In this document: positions 56,180-64,000 of the stretch, one piece after another | Layout: each line of letters starts with the position of its first letter | Numbering within the stretch: the stretch's first letter is position 1 | Source of the DNA: Mesorhizobium erdmanii USDA 3471 | Lineage (GTDB): Bacteria > Pseudomonadota > Alphaproteobacteria > Rhizobiales > Rhizobiaceae | NCBI RefSeq assembly: GCF_000472705.1 | Contig: NZ_AXAE01000016.1 | Location: forward strand, 124,001 to 188,000 | DNA length: 64,000 bases | Direction of reading: 5' to 3' | Notes under the pieces: generated by a model | Told to the model about the DNA's origin: nothing | What the model saw: the letters and a program-made list of their open reading frames with translations, nothing else | The model's database searches: none | Translations under genes and position numbers: made by a program

Positions 56180-58162
56180 ATGTTCAGCAAAATCCTGATC
56201 GCCAATCGGGGCGAGATCGCCTGCCGCGTCATCCGCACGGCCCGCAAGCTCGGCGTGCGCACCGTCGCCGTCTATTCGGACGCCGACGCGAAATCCCCGC
56301 ATGTCGAGATGGCCGACGAAGCTGTCCATATCGGCCCCTCGCCTGTCGGCGAAAGCTATCTGCGTGGCGACAAGATCGTCGCGGCGGCGCTTTCGACGGG
56401 GGCGCAGGCCATCCATCCCGGTTACGGCTTCCTGTCGGAGAATCCAGATTTCGTCGACCAGGTGGTGGCGGCAGGGCTCACCTTCATCGGCCCGTCGGCG
56501 GCCTCGATCCGCGCCATGGGCCTGAAGGACGCCGCCAAGCGGTTGATGGAGAAAGCCGGCGTTCCGGTCGTGCCGGGCTATCATGGCGAGGCGCAGGAGA
56601 TCGTCCTGCTTGCGTCCAAGGCGCGCGAGATCGGCTATCCCGTACTGATCAAGGCGCGCGCCGGCGGCGGCGGCAAGGGCATGCGGCGCGTCGAGCATCC
56701 CGATGATTTCTCCGAGGCGCTGTCCAGCGCCCGGCGCGAGGCAAAGGCCGCCTTCGGCGACGACCGCGTGCTGGTCGAGAAATATGTCGACAAGCCGCGG
56801 CACATCGAAGTGCAGGTATTCGGCGACAATTTCGGCAATGCGGTGCATCTCTACGAACGCGACTGCTCGGCGCAACGCCGCCACCAGAAGGTGATCGAGG
56901 AAGCCCCCGCCCCCGGCATGACACCGGCGCTGCGCAAGGCGATGACGGAGGCGGCCGTGAAGGCCGCCAGGGCGATCAATTATTCCGGCGCCGGCACCAT
57001 CGAATTCATCGTCGATGCCTCGCAAGGCCTCAAGGCCGACCGCTTCTGGTTCCTGGAAATGAACACGCGCCTGCAGGTCGAGCATCCCGTCACCGAGATG
57101 GTTACCGGCACCGATCTGGTCGAATGGCAGTTGCGGATCGCCAGCGGCGAGAAGCTGCCGAAGACACAGAGCGAGATCGCGCTTGCCGGCCATGCCTTCG
57201 AAGCACGCATCTATGCGGAGGACGCGGCGAAAGGCTTCCTGCCGGCGACGGGCACGCTGCATCATCTGAAATTTCCGGATTCGGCCCCCGACGCGGCGAT
57301 GATTCGCATCGAGACCGGCGTCCGTGCCGGCGATGCCATCTCGCCCTATTACGATCCGATGATCGCCAAGCTGGTCGTCCACGCGAAGGACAGGCAGGCG
57401 GCGCTGGATGCCCTCGGCGCGGCGCTGTCGCAGACCGAGATCGCCGGCTCCACCGTCAACACTGCTTTTCTTGCCGCGCTTGCCGCCGATCCGGACTTTT
57501 GTGCCGGTGACGTCGACACCGGGTTGATAGCCAGACACCAGGAGGCGCTGACCAGCGTCGCGCCGCCCACCAGCGAAATCATCTCGGCAGCCGCCCTTGC
57601 CGCTTCCGGCGCAGGAGCTTTGCCGCCATCGAACGACCCATGGTCTTCGCTTTCCGGCTACGCGCATTTCCACGGCGTGGCGCGGCGCACGCGGCTGAAG
57701 TTCGGCGAGACCGATATACTGGCAAAGGTTTCGGCACGGGCGGACGGACGCTTTCAGGTGACGCTCGATGCACCCTTTGATAGCGCCAATTCGCATGATT
57801 TTCGCGCCGTTCCCCGCCTTGCCCGCTGGCCGGGCCACATCACGGTCTTCGAAGGCGCAGTCGGTTATACATTCGCGGTACCAGACCCGCTGGCCAGGAG
57901 CGATGACGCGTCGGCCGCCTCCGGCAGCCTGCGCGCGCCGATGCCGGGCCTGGTCAAGCTGGTGCGTGTGGCCAAGGGCGATGCGGTGACGAAGGGACAA
58001 GCCCTGCTGATCCTCGAGGCCATGAAGATGGAGCACACCATCGCCGCACCGCATGACGGGGTGATTGCCGAGATAGCCACGGAAGGTGCGCAGGTCACCG
58101 ACGGGACGGTGCTAGTACGGTTCGTCGAGGAACCGAGCGCTCCGACCGCCGCCGCAGGCTGA
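56180..58162 (+). CDS. mccA: Methylcrotonyl-CoA carboxylase, biotin-containing (alpha) subunit
   Basis: 660 aa. Biotin carboxylase domain (1-~450): FSKILIANRGEIACRVIRTA, ATP-grasp IKARAGGGGKGMR, ERDCSAQRRHQKVIEE and FLEMNTRLQVEHPVTE. A linker/BT region follows, then a biotinyl domain with EAMKMEH and biotin-carrying Lys616. With mccB it forms the alpha6-beta6-type carboxylase. GGGGAGG precedes ATG 56180. The enoyl-CoA hydratase and HMG-CoA lyase often found next are absent; a convergent binding-protein gene follows. Confidence 0.95.
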   Translation: MFSKILIANRGEIACRVIRTARKLGVRTVAVYSDADAKSPHVEMADEAVHIGPSPVGESYLRGDKIVAAALSTGAQAIHPGYGFLSENPDFVDQVVAAGLTFIGPSAASIRAMGLKDAAKRLMEKAGVPVVPGYHGEAQEIVLLASKAREIGYPVLIKARAGGGGKGMRRVEHPDDFSEALSSARREAKAAFGDDRVLVEKYVDKPRHIEVQVFGDNFGNAVHLYERDCSAQRRHQKVIEEAPAPGMTPALRKAMTEAAVKAARAINYSGAGTIEFIVDASQGLKADRFWFLEMNTRLQVEHPVTEMVTGTDLVEWQLRIASGEKLPKTQSEIALAGHAFEARIYAEDAAKGFLPATGTLHHLKFPDSAPDAAMIRIETGVRAGDAISPYYDPMIAKLVVHAKDRQAALDALGAALSQTEIAGSTVNTAFLAALAADPDFCAGDVDTGLIARHQEALTSVAPPTSEIISAAALAASGAGALPPSNDPWSSLSGYAHFHGVARRTRLKFGETDILAKVSARADGRFQVTLDAPFDSANSHDFRAVPRLARWPGHITVFEGAVGYTFAVPDPLARSDDASAASGSLRAPMPGLVKLVRVAKGDAVTKGQALLILEAMKMEHTIAAPHDGVIAEIATEGAQVTDGTVLVRFVEEPSAPTAAAG

Positions 58163-58191
58163 CAAACGGAGCGCGTCCCGGCCCGCAAACA

Positions 58192-58221
58192 AAAATGGCC
58201 GAGGCGAACCCCGGCCATTTT
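58192..58221. terminator. Bidirectional terminator
   Basis: AAAATGGCCG / CGGCCATTTT is a perfect 10-bp stem flanked by A and T runs, between the convergent mccA and binding-protein genes. It can end transcripts from both sides. Confidence 0.88.
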
Positions 58222-58244
58222 CCCTGGATTATCTCAGCCCGAGA

Positions 58245-59366
58245 TTACTGCGCGATCGGCGCGTACTTGCCGTCATGCCACTGGTTGATGTCGTAGCTGG
58301 CGTTCCTGAGGTCGCCCTTTTCGTCGAAGGTGACATCGCCGACAACAGTGCTGATCGGCGTGCCGTTCTTCAATGCCTCGGCAACCTTGGCCGGATCGTC
58401 GCTGCCGGCGCGCTTGATGCCTTCGGCGAAAGCCTGGACCACGGCGTAGGAGAACAGCGTGAAGCCTTCCGGCACGAAGCCGCCGGCCTTGATCTTCTCG
58501 ACAGCGGCCTTGGCCTCCGGCTTTGCCTGCGGGTCCGACGGGAAGACGAACATGGTGCCTTCGCCGGCCGGACCGGCAACCTGCCAGAATTCCGGCGAAG
58601 CGATCGAATCCGGCATGATCAGCTGGAACTTGAAGTTCTGTTCAGCCGACTGACGCAGGATCAGGCCGGCCTCGGGATGGTAGCCGCCGAAATAGACGAC
58701 GTCGGCCTTCAGATCCTTGAGCTTGGTGACGAGCGCCGAATAGTCCTTTTCGCCGGGATTGATGGCGTCATAGTAGACTTCCTTGAGGCCACCGGCATTC
58801 ATTGTCGCCCTGACGGCATCAGCCACGCCCTGGCCGTAGGCGCTCTTGTCGTGCAGGATGACGACGGTCTTGCCGGCATACTTCTTGGCGATCCACGGGC
58901 CGATGAAGGCGCCCTGTGCATCGTCACGCGTGTAAAGACGCATGATGGTCGGCCAGCCGGCCTTGGCGGCCGCGTCGGTCAGCACCGGGTTCGAGGACGC
59001 CGGGCTCATCATCAGCGAACCGGCTTCGGCATAGACGGCCGAAGCCGGAATGCTCGAGCCCGAACAGGCGTGACCGTCGATGAACTTGGTGCCGTTGGCG
59101 ACGATGCGGTTGGCGACCGACACGGCCTGCTTGGGATCGCACTGGTCGTCCTCGATGTCGAGCTTGATCATCGAGCCGTTGACGCCGCCCGCGGCGTTGA
59201 TGGCGTCGGCGGCGGCTTGCGCGCCCTGCTTGAACTGATCGCCGATGGTGGCGAGCTGTCCGGTCATCGGGCCGACCACGGAAACGGTGATGTCACCGGC
59301 AAATGCGACCGGCGCACTCATCATCAGGCCGAAAATGGCCGCGCCCAAAATACTCATTTTTTTCAT
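58245..59366 (-). CDS. Branched-chain amino acid ABC transporter binding protein (Liv-like)
   Basis: 373 aa. A signal peptide (ILGAAIFGLMMSAPVAFAG) leads to ITVSVVGPMTGQLATIGDQF, the start of a type-1 periplasmic binding protein. HACSGSSIPASAVYAEAGSL and MSPASSNPVLTDAAAKAGWP line the ligand site as in LivJ/LivK. Leucine, isoleucine, valine or related amides are likely ligands. No permease or ATPase genes are seen in the window, so the partner transporter is elsewhere. It lies tail-to-tail with the leucine-catabolic genes, which fits a shared substrate. Confidence 0.92.
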   Translation of the reverse strand: MKKMSILGAAIFGLMMSAPVAFAGDITVSVVGPMTGQLATIGDQFKQGAQAAADAINAAGGVNGSMIKLDIEDDQCDPKQAVSVANRIVANGTKFIDGHACSGSSIPASAVYAEAGSLMMSPASSNPVLTDAAAKAGWPTIMRLYTRDDAQGAFIGPWIAKKYAGKTVVILHDKSAYGQGVADAVRATMNAGGLKEVYYDAINPGEKDYSALVTKLKDLKADVVYFGGYHPEAGLILRQSAEQNFKFQLIMPDSIASPEFWQVAGPAGEGTMFVFPSDPQAKPEAKAAVEKIKAGGFVPEGFTLFSYAVVQAFAEGIKRAGSDDPAKVAEALKNGTPISTVVGDVTFDEKGDLRNASYDINQWHDGKYAPIAQ

Positions 59367-59754
59367 GGCAATAGAACTCCTCCACTCACGCGCGGCCGCC
59401 CCGGCCGCGCTTCTTTCCAGAGAGGCGGGACAATTTCATCCTTCGTTGGGCCTGTCTAGGCGCATCGGCACCACTCGATTGGGCCTGCAAAGCCCTATTC
59501 ACGCGAAAAAGCCACGCCAGCCTTGTTCCGGCCGGTCGTGGCTTTTTTGCCTGTCGGGCTGTTTCCCCCGGCGCCCCCGCGCCGCGAAACCCGCCGTCGC
59601 CTTCCCTGTCTTCCCTGCCATCCGGCTTGGCCTGTCCGGCTGCCGTATTCTTATTTTTGATGGCCCGTGGCCTGGCTGTCTGCGCAGCCTTATCCCTGTC
59701 TTTTGGTCCGACCGTCTGGAGCGGCCTTGGCCTAGTGTCCGCGTTTGACGGAAC
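59367..59754. other. Gene-free stretch with a hairpin at 59506-59548
   Basis: AAAAAGCCACG / CGTGGCTTTTTT (11-bp stem, 20-base loop) at 59506-59548 is flanked by A and T runs and looks like a terminator on either strand, most likely for the Sel1 gene. The segment nearer 59367 should carry the promoter of the binding-protein gene. Nothing else is recognised. Confidence 0.65.
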
Positions 59755-60021
59755 TCAGTGCATGGTCATCCATTCGCGGGCTTCGCGCAGCGCCTTGGCG
59801 ATCTCGACCTTCGACATGGCCGCCGAAAGTTCCGAGCGCAGTTCCGCGGCGCGGGCCGAACCCTTGATGGCGGCGATGTTGAACCATTTGTGGGCGGCAA
59901 CGACGTCGGTCTCGCAGTCGCGGCCGGTCGCATACATCATGCCCAGTTCGAAAAGAATGTCGGCCTGGGCAGTTGCCCCCATGGCGCCGAAACCTGCTTC
60001 AAGCATTTCAAAACGTGCCAT
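59755..60021 (-). CDS. Sel1-repeat-like small protein
   Basis: 88 aa. ADILFELGMMYATGRDCETD and VVAAHKWFNIAAIKGSARAA form about one and a half Sel1-like helical repeats (LGxMYxxGxGV...AxxWFxxAA pattern). No signal peptide is seen. Such proteins mediate protein contacts. Similar short copies are common in rhizobia. It is divergent from the DUF2147-like gene. Confidence 0.75.
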   Translation of the reverse strand: MARFEMLEAGFGAMGATAQADILFELGMMYATGRDCETDVVAAHKWFNIAAIKGSARAAELRSELSAAMSKVEIAKALREAREWMTMH

Positions 60022-60480
60022 TTTAGTCCCCTGTCTGGCTCCCGAGAGCTGCCTCCGTGTGTCTTGTCCGGGCCGCTCTTTCGATGCTTTCGAGAATGCC
60101 GGCGAGGCTTGAATCCGTCGTTAAATGGCGTGCTTAATTTGAGGAAAACAAAGCTAAAACAAGAGGTAAACGCCGAAATTCGTTAAGGATACGAAGCCAG
60201 CAATTCGGCTGGTTTTCGCCAAATTTGACGAAAATTTTCCTGGCCGGAATCAACACTCCGCTAACCACGGGAAACAAACCCGATGCGCCGATCATTTTCA
60301 TTTCCTCCGCGACAAGGCGGATTCTCTTTGTCGACGAGGCACATTCAGGCCCTTTCAAAATCCCAAAGTCTTCCGTTGCGGCACCGCTTTCGTTTTGTCG
60401 GGAGCTGGATTAGCTTACGTTTGCGTAAGCGGCAGACCGGCGAGGCGGAGAATTCGGCCGGCTATCCAAGGGAGCAAGAC
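60022..60480. promoter_or_regulatory. Divergent promoter region with short hairpins
   Basis: No gene is supported. CCAGC-AATTCG-GCTGG (60197-60212) and TTTTCG / CGAAAA (60213-60234) adjoin each other in an AT-rich setting. AAGGGAG at 60469 serves the next gene. Promoters for the Sel1 gene to the left and the DUF2147-like gene to the right are expected here. Confidence 0.5.
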
Positions 60481-60822
60481 ATGTTTCGAAAAGTGAGCCT
60501 GGCTCTTGCAGCCACGTTGATCATGGCGGGAACGGCGTTGGCCGATCCGATCGAAGGCAACTGGAAGACGCAAGCCGGCGACACCGCGGCCATTTCGGGC
60601 GGCGGCTCGTTTTCCATCACGTTAAAGTCCGGCAAGTATGCCGGCAAGACCATCGGCTCGCTCACGGCGGCCGGCGACAACAAATACACCGGCAACATCA
60701 CCGATCCGGCGAACGACAAGACCTATTCGGGCAAGGCGACATTGTCAGGCGCCTCGCTGAAGATGAGCGGTTGCGTGCTCGGCGGACTGATCTGCAAGAG
60801 CCAAACCTGGCACAAGCTATGA
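60481..60822 (+). CDS. DUF2147-like secreted protein
   Basis: 113 aa. Signal peptide (VSLALAATLIMAGTALA) followed by ADPIEGNWKTQAGDTAAISG, the lipocalin-like opening of the DUF2147 family, and a C-terminal SLKMSGCVLGGLICKSQTWH with two cysteines. A small periplasmic beta-barrel is expected; function unknown. ATG 60481 follows AAGGGAG. A terminator lies 25 bases after the stop. Confidence 0.82.
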   Translation: MFRKVSLALAATLIMAGTALADPIEGNWKTQAGDTAAISGGGSFSITLKSGKYAGKTIGSLTAAGDNKYTGNITDPANDKTYSGKATLSGASLKMSGCVLGGLICKSQTWHKL

Positions 60823-60847
60823 TCGACCTATCCTTCTGACATGACGA

Positions 60848-60873
60848 CGGGGCCTGACGGGCCCCGTTTTCGT
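60848..60873 (+). terminator. Terminator after the DUF2147-like gene
   Basis: CGGGGCC / GGCCCCG (perfect 7-bp stem) followed by TTTTCGTTT. Confidence 0.9.
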
Positions 60874-61036
60874 TTCGGACGTCGAGCACGGGTGCGATTG
60901 CCCTGCCGCGGGTGGCCGCACACGACGACCCCGTCATATCCCGTCAACCAATTTGAACCGCAGATGAACGCCTGCATCAGAGCCGGTTCAGAGGCACCAG
61001 GGCATTCTCCCGCACATTGAAGGAGACACGGACCCA

Positions 61037-61189
61037 ATGCTTGCTCGCCGCTTCACCATCGTCTGCCTGCTGATGAGCCTGTTTGGAATGTTCTTCGCCA
61101 TCCTCGTCGCCGAAGCGGGCCGTTCGCCCCGCACCTGGGACGACGCCAGTTCCTGCCAATTCGGTTGCGTGAACCATTTCCGCCGCTGA
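61037..61189 (+). CDS. Small hydrophobic protein, 50 aa
   Basis: ATG 61037 has AAGGAG about eleven bases upstream. The protein has one hydrophobic helix (FTIVCLLMSLFGMFFAILVA) and a polar tail with two cysteines (SSCQFGCVNHFRR). It is either a one-pass membrane peptide or a secreted peptide with an uncleaved signal. No family is recognised. The next small gene begins 39 bases after its stop. Confidence 0.55.
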   Translation: MLARRFTIVCLLMSLFGMFFAILVAEAGRSPRTWDDASSCQFGCVNHFRR

Positions 61190-61228
61190 AGCGACAAAGA
61201 CACAGACGCAAAGAGAAAAGCAAAAGCC

Positions 61229-61423
61229 ATGGACCGCATCGCCGCCAACACCCTCAAGACCCTCCGGCTCCTGCCGCGGGCGGCGCTGATCCTGATGCTG
61301 CTGGCGGCTCCGGTTCTGGCGGTGCCGATGATGCGCGCCGATACCGGCTCGACGATCGAGGCGCCGGCCCTTAAGCAGACCGGCGTGGGTTTCGTTCTGC
61401 TGGTCAGCCTGCAGCGCGGATAA
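61229..61423 (+). CDS. Small hydrophobic protein, 64 aa
   Basis: ATG 61229 is preceded by AAAGAGAAAAG, a modest ribosome site. A hydrophobic segment (AALILMLLAAPVLAVPMM) may be a signal peptide or anchor, and a second short one lies near the end (GVGFVLLVSL). No family is recognised. With the 50-aa gene before it, it forms a pair upstream of AMP nucleosidase. Confidence 0.45.
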   Translation: MDRIAANTLKTLRLLPRAALILMLLAAPVLAVPMMRADTGSTIEAPALKQTGVGFVLLVSLQRG

Positions 61424-61497
61424 AGAAAAATGGCGCTTTGGGCGCCTTCGACGGCGACACCCCTCCCAACCGCCTGTCCAAGTCTCTATATTGAGCC

Positions 61498-63000
61498 ATG
61501 GAAAAGCGAATCTATCCCCAAGCTATCGAATCAGTCGTCATGCCGGAGCCTTTTGGCCGGCAAAGCTTCGACAATGCCGAAAAAGCCGTCGCGGCCCTGC
61601 AGGCGCTTTACGACCGCAACACCAAGTTCCTGCGCGATTCCTTCGCCGCGCTGGCCGCCGGTGGCGACAGCAGCAAACGCTACCGCGCCTTCTATCCCGA
61701 GATCGGCGTCACCACGAGTTCCTTTACCCAGGTCGACTCGCGGCAAGCCTATGGCCATATGCCGACGCCCGGCCATTTCGCCACCACGATCACACAGCCG
61801 TTGCTGTTCGAGAGCTACCTTATCGAACAGTTGCGCCTGATCATGCGCAATCACGGCGTCGCGGTCACGGTTTCGGAATCGACCACGCCCATTCCGCTGC
61901 ATTTCGCCTTCCTGGAAGGAACTTACGTCGACGGGGCCGCCGCGGAGCGCATCAAGCGGCCGATCCGCGACCTGTTCGATGTGCCCGATCTCGACGGCAC
62001 CGACGACCAGATTGCCAACGGCACGTTCGAAGTGGCCTTCGGCGAACCAAGACCGCTGGCACCGTTCACGGCGCAGCGCATCGACTATTCACTGCACCGC
62101 ATGGCGCACTATACCGCGACCAGCCCGCAGCATTTCCAGAACTTCGTGCTGTTCACCAACTACCAGTTCTACATCGACGAGTTCGTCGCCCGCGCCCGCG
62201 ACCTGATGGACAAGGGCGGCGGCGGATACGCAGAATTCGTCGAGCCGGGCAACGTCGTAACGAAAGCCGGACAGAGCGCCCCCAGCGAAGGCGTTGGGCC
62301 CCAGCGCCTGCCGCAGATGCCGGCCTATCATCTGAAGAAGCCGGACCATGGCGGCATCACCATGGTCAACATCGGTGTCGGCCCTTCCAACGCCAAGACG
62401 ATCACCGATCATATCGCCGTGCTGAGGCCGCACGCGTGGGTGATGCTTGGCCACTGCGCCGGGCTGCGCAATACCCAGGCACTCGGCGACTATGTGCTGG
62501 CGCACGCCTATGTGCGCGAGGATCACGTGCTCGACGACGACCTTCCGGTCTGGGTGCCGATCCCGCCGCTGGCCGAGATCCAGGTGGCGCTGCAGGAAGC
62601 GGTCGCCGAAGTCACCGGCCTGTCCGGCTACGATTTGAAGCGCATCATGCGCACCGGTACGGTCGCCACCATCGACAACCGCAACTGGGAACTGCGCGAC
62701 CAGCGCGGACCGGTGCAACGTCTGTCACAGTCGCGCGCCATCGCGCTCGACATGGAATCGGCGACGATTGCCGCCAACGGCTTCCGTTTCCGGGTACCTT
62801 ACGGCACGCTGCTGTGCGTTTCCGACAAGCCACTGCATGGCGAGTTGAAACTGCCCGGCATGGCGACCGAGTTCTACAAGCGGCAGGTGGCACAGCACCT
62901 GACCATCGGTATCAGGGCGATGGAGAAGCTGGCCGAGATGCCGATGGAGCGGCTGCATTCGCGCAAGCTCCGGAGCTTTTCGGAGACAGCGTTCCAGTAG
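61498..63000 (+). CDS. amn: AMP nucleosidase
   Basis: 500 aa. It hydrolyses AMP to adenine and ribose 5-phosphate. The N-terminal domain includes RYRAFYPEIGVTTSSFTQVD; the C-terminal domain is of the nucleoside phosphorylase fold, with MVNIGVGPSNAKTITDHIAV, HCAGLRNTQALGDYVLAHAY and IALDMESATIAANGFRF (catalytic acid region). Length is close to the E. coli enzyme. ATG 61498 gives MEKRIYPQAIES; a later ATG (MPEPFG) is possible. Confidence 0.94.
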   Translation: MEKRIYPQAIESVVMPEPFGRQSFDNAEKAVAALQALYDRNTKFLRDSFAALAAGGDSSKRYRAFYPEIGVTTSSFTQVDSRQAYGHMPTPGHFATTITQPLLFESYLIEQLRLIMRNHGVAVTVSESTTPIPLHFAFLEGTYVDGAAAERIKRPIRDLFDVPDLDGTDDQIANGTFEVAFGEPRPLAPFTAQRIDYSLHRMAHYTATSPQHFQNFVLFTNYQFYIDEFVARARDLMDKGGGGYAEFVEPGNVVTKAGQSAPSEGVGPQRLPQMPAYHLKKPDHGGITMVNIGVGPSNAKTITDHIAVLRPHAWVMLGHCAGLRNTQALGDYVLAHAYVREDHVLDDDLPVWVPIPPLAEIQVALQEAVAEVTGLSGYDLKRIMRTGTVATIDNRNWELRDQRGPVQRLSQSRAIALDMESATIAANGFRFRVPYGTLLCVSDKPLHGELKLPGMATEFYKRQVAQHLTIGIRAMEKLAEMPMERLHSRKLRSFSETAFQ

Positions 63001-63107
63001 CGGCCGTCATGCCCTGGTGAGGCGAATTACCGTCTTGCTCAGGCCGCATTTTGGCCGATAAGCAGATCGAACGGATCGTCAGGCGGCATTCGGCAAACAC
63101 GACCTCA

Positions 63108-64000
63108 ATGATGACAGGCGCGCGCTTGAACATGATGGCTGGGCTGGCATTCCTGGCGATGACGGCACTGTCGGCCGCGCTGTTGGCCGGGTTCTTCGGC
63201 ACGCTGCATCCGGCATTCGATTCCTTCTCGCATTTTCGCATGCATTTCAGCGTGCTGATGGCGCTTCTGGCACTGCCGCTGCTCGCCAGCTCGTTTCGGC
63301 TGCAGGCGGCAGCGGGGTTGCTCTTTGCCATCGGCTGCCTGGCCACGACGGCAAGCGCCCTGCCCAGATTGTGGCCACAGCAGGCAGTCGCCAAACCGGG
63401 CGGTCAGATGACCTACAGCCTGCTGCAGATGAACCTGCGCTTCAACAACCCGACACCGAAGAAAGTACTTTCCCTGATCGGCCGCACCAATCCGGACGTG
63501 ATTACCCTCGACGAAGTGTCTGGCATGTGGACGACAGAACTTGGCACCATCACCAGCGCCTACCCCTATCGTATTCTCTGCCCCTATCCGAACGGCATGT
63601 TCGGCGTGGCGCTGCTGTCGCGCCGGCCCTTCGTGGCCGACACGACACCACGCTGCGAGCCGCGTGGCGCGATGGCGACCGCGACCGTCGATTTCAACGG
63701 GATCGGCGTCGACGTCGCCGCTATCCATCTGAGCTGGCCGTGGCCGAAGGAGCAATACTGGCAGATCGGAGAACTGGCGCAAACATTGGCCGGGTTGGGC
63801 GGGACCGCGATCATGGCCGGCGATTGCAACGCGGTGCCGTGGAGTGCCGCCGTGCGGAGGGTAGCGGCTCTCGGCGGGCTGACGCTCATGCCTTCGGCCG
63901 GCCCGACCTGGATCCACCGGACGCTGCCCGACTTCCTGCGCCGCTACGCGGGCCTGCCGATCGACCAGGTGTTCAGCAAGGGCGGGTTGACGATCCTGTC
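63108..64000 (+). CDS. Endonuclease/exonuclease/phosphatase-family membrane protein, partial
   Basis: 297 codons lie in the window; the gene continues past the right edge. Three N-terminal hydrophobic helices (~8-30, 42-62, 66-82) are followed by an EEP domain: LLQMNLRFNNPTPKKVLSLI, DVITLDEVSG (metal Glu), AAIHLSWPWP and IMAGDCNAVPWS with Asp and Asn of the active site, then PIDQVFSKGG near the cut. Membrane-anchored EEP proteins of this layout have unknown substrates. Tandem ATGs at 63108 and 63111 are candidate starts; no strong ribosome site is seen. Confidence 0.85.
   Translation, partial: MMTGARLNMMAGLAFLAMTALSAALLAGFFGTLHPAFDSFSHFRMHFSVLMALLALPLLASSFRLQAAAGLLFAIGCLATTASALPRLWPQQAVAKPGGQMTYSLLQMNLRFNNPTPKKVLSLIGRTNPDVITLDEVSGMWTTELGTITSAYPYRILCPYPNGMFGVALLSRRPFVADTTPRCEPRGAMATATVDFNGIGVDVAAIHLSWPWPKEQYWQIGELAQTLAGLGGTAIMAGDCNAVPWSAAVRRVAALGGLTLMPSAGPTWIHRTLPDFLRRYAGLPIDQVFSKGGLTIL

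Noticed and set aside
55808..58054. A 748-codon open frame on the minus strand opposite mccA
   Set aside because: It mirrors the biotin carboxylase gene. It has no ribosome site and no family signal.

Overview
The window looks like chromosomal DNA of a Rhizobiales alphaproteobacterium, most likely Mesorhizobium or a close relative. This rests on GC-rich codon use, the rpoZ-rsh-pyrE and acpS-lepB-rnc-era gene orders, Brucella-type porins that share the start [20 protein letters not shown], a TIGR02301-type secreted protein, and several copies of a palindromic repeat of the kind scattered through Rhizobiales genomes. No database search was possible, so the genus is an inference.

Layout. 0-5.6 kb: a minus-strand operon cysS, VOC protein, two tandem GFA proteins, proline iminopeptidase and cimA, with four 4-bp stop/start overlaps, then the start of rarD. 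6-10 kb: a SRAP peptidase, a Nudix hydrolase and several small or secreted proteins of unknown role. 10-17.2 kb: dihydroorotase-like protein, YgfZ, HD hydrolase, a PAS-GGDEF-EAL protein, a fatty acid desaturase and a LysR regulator. 17.2-24.5 kb: a coupled operon of a GNAT/C39-peptidase fusion, a RimK-like ATP-grasp ligase and a DUF3303 protein; an ECF sigma factor with its anti-sigma factor; and a large DUF2339 membrane protein. 24.7-35.8 kb: housekeeping genes on the minus strand (rpoZ, rsh, pyrE, VOC, DUF2062, acpS, lepB, rnc, era), then an APH-family kinase and a porin lying between era and recO. 36-43.1 kb: NYN protein, family-5-type UDG, GH25 lysozyme, smpB, dapA, a soluble lytic transglycosylase and an alpha/beta hydrolase.

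43.1-49.8 kb is the most disturbed part. It holds a frameshifted tyrosine integrase, a second porin, a GIY-YIG protein, tRNA-Ser(GCU), a third porin broken by one extra base, and a TPR-sulfotransferase with an in-frame amber codon.

50-58.2 kb: a HisC-like aminotransferase, a MarR regulator, acylphosphatase, and a TetR regulator followed by a leucine/isovalerate catabolic cluster (ivd, mccB, a small secreted protein, mccA). 58.2-64 kb: a branched-chain amino acid binding protein, a Sel1-repeat protein, a DUF2147-like protein, two tiny hydrophobic proteins, AMP nucleosidase, and an endonuclease/exonuclease/phosphatase protein cut by the window end.

The best candidates for new biology are the GNAT/C39-RimK-DUF3303 operon at 17.2-20.1 kb and the four palindromic repeats, each lying 14-33 nt upstream of a start codon. 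The best evidence of genome change is the decayed integrase/porin/sulfotransferase region and the related leaders of porins 1 and 3.
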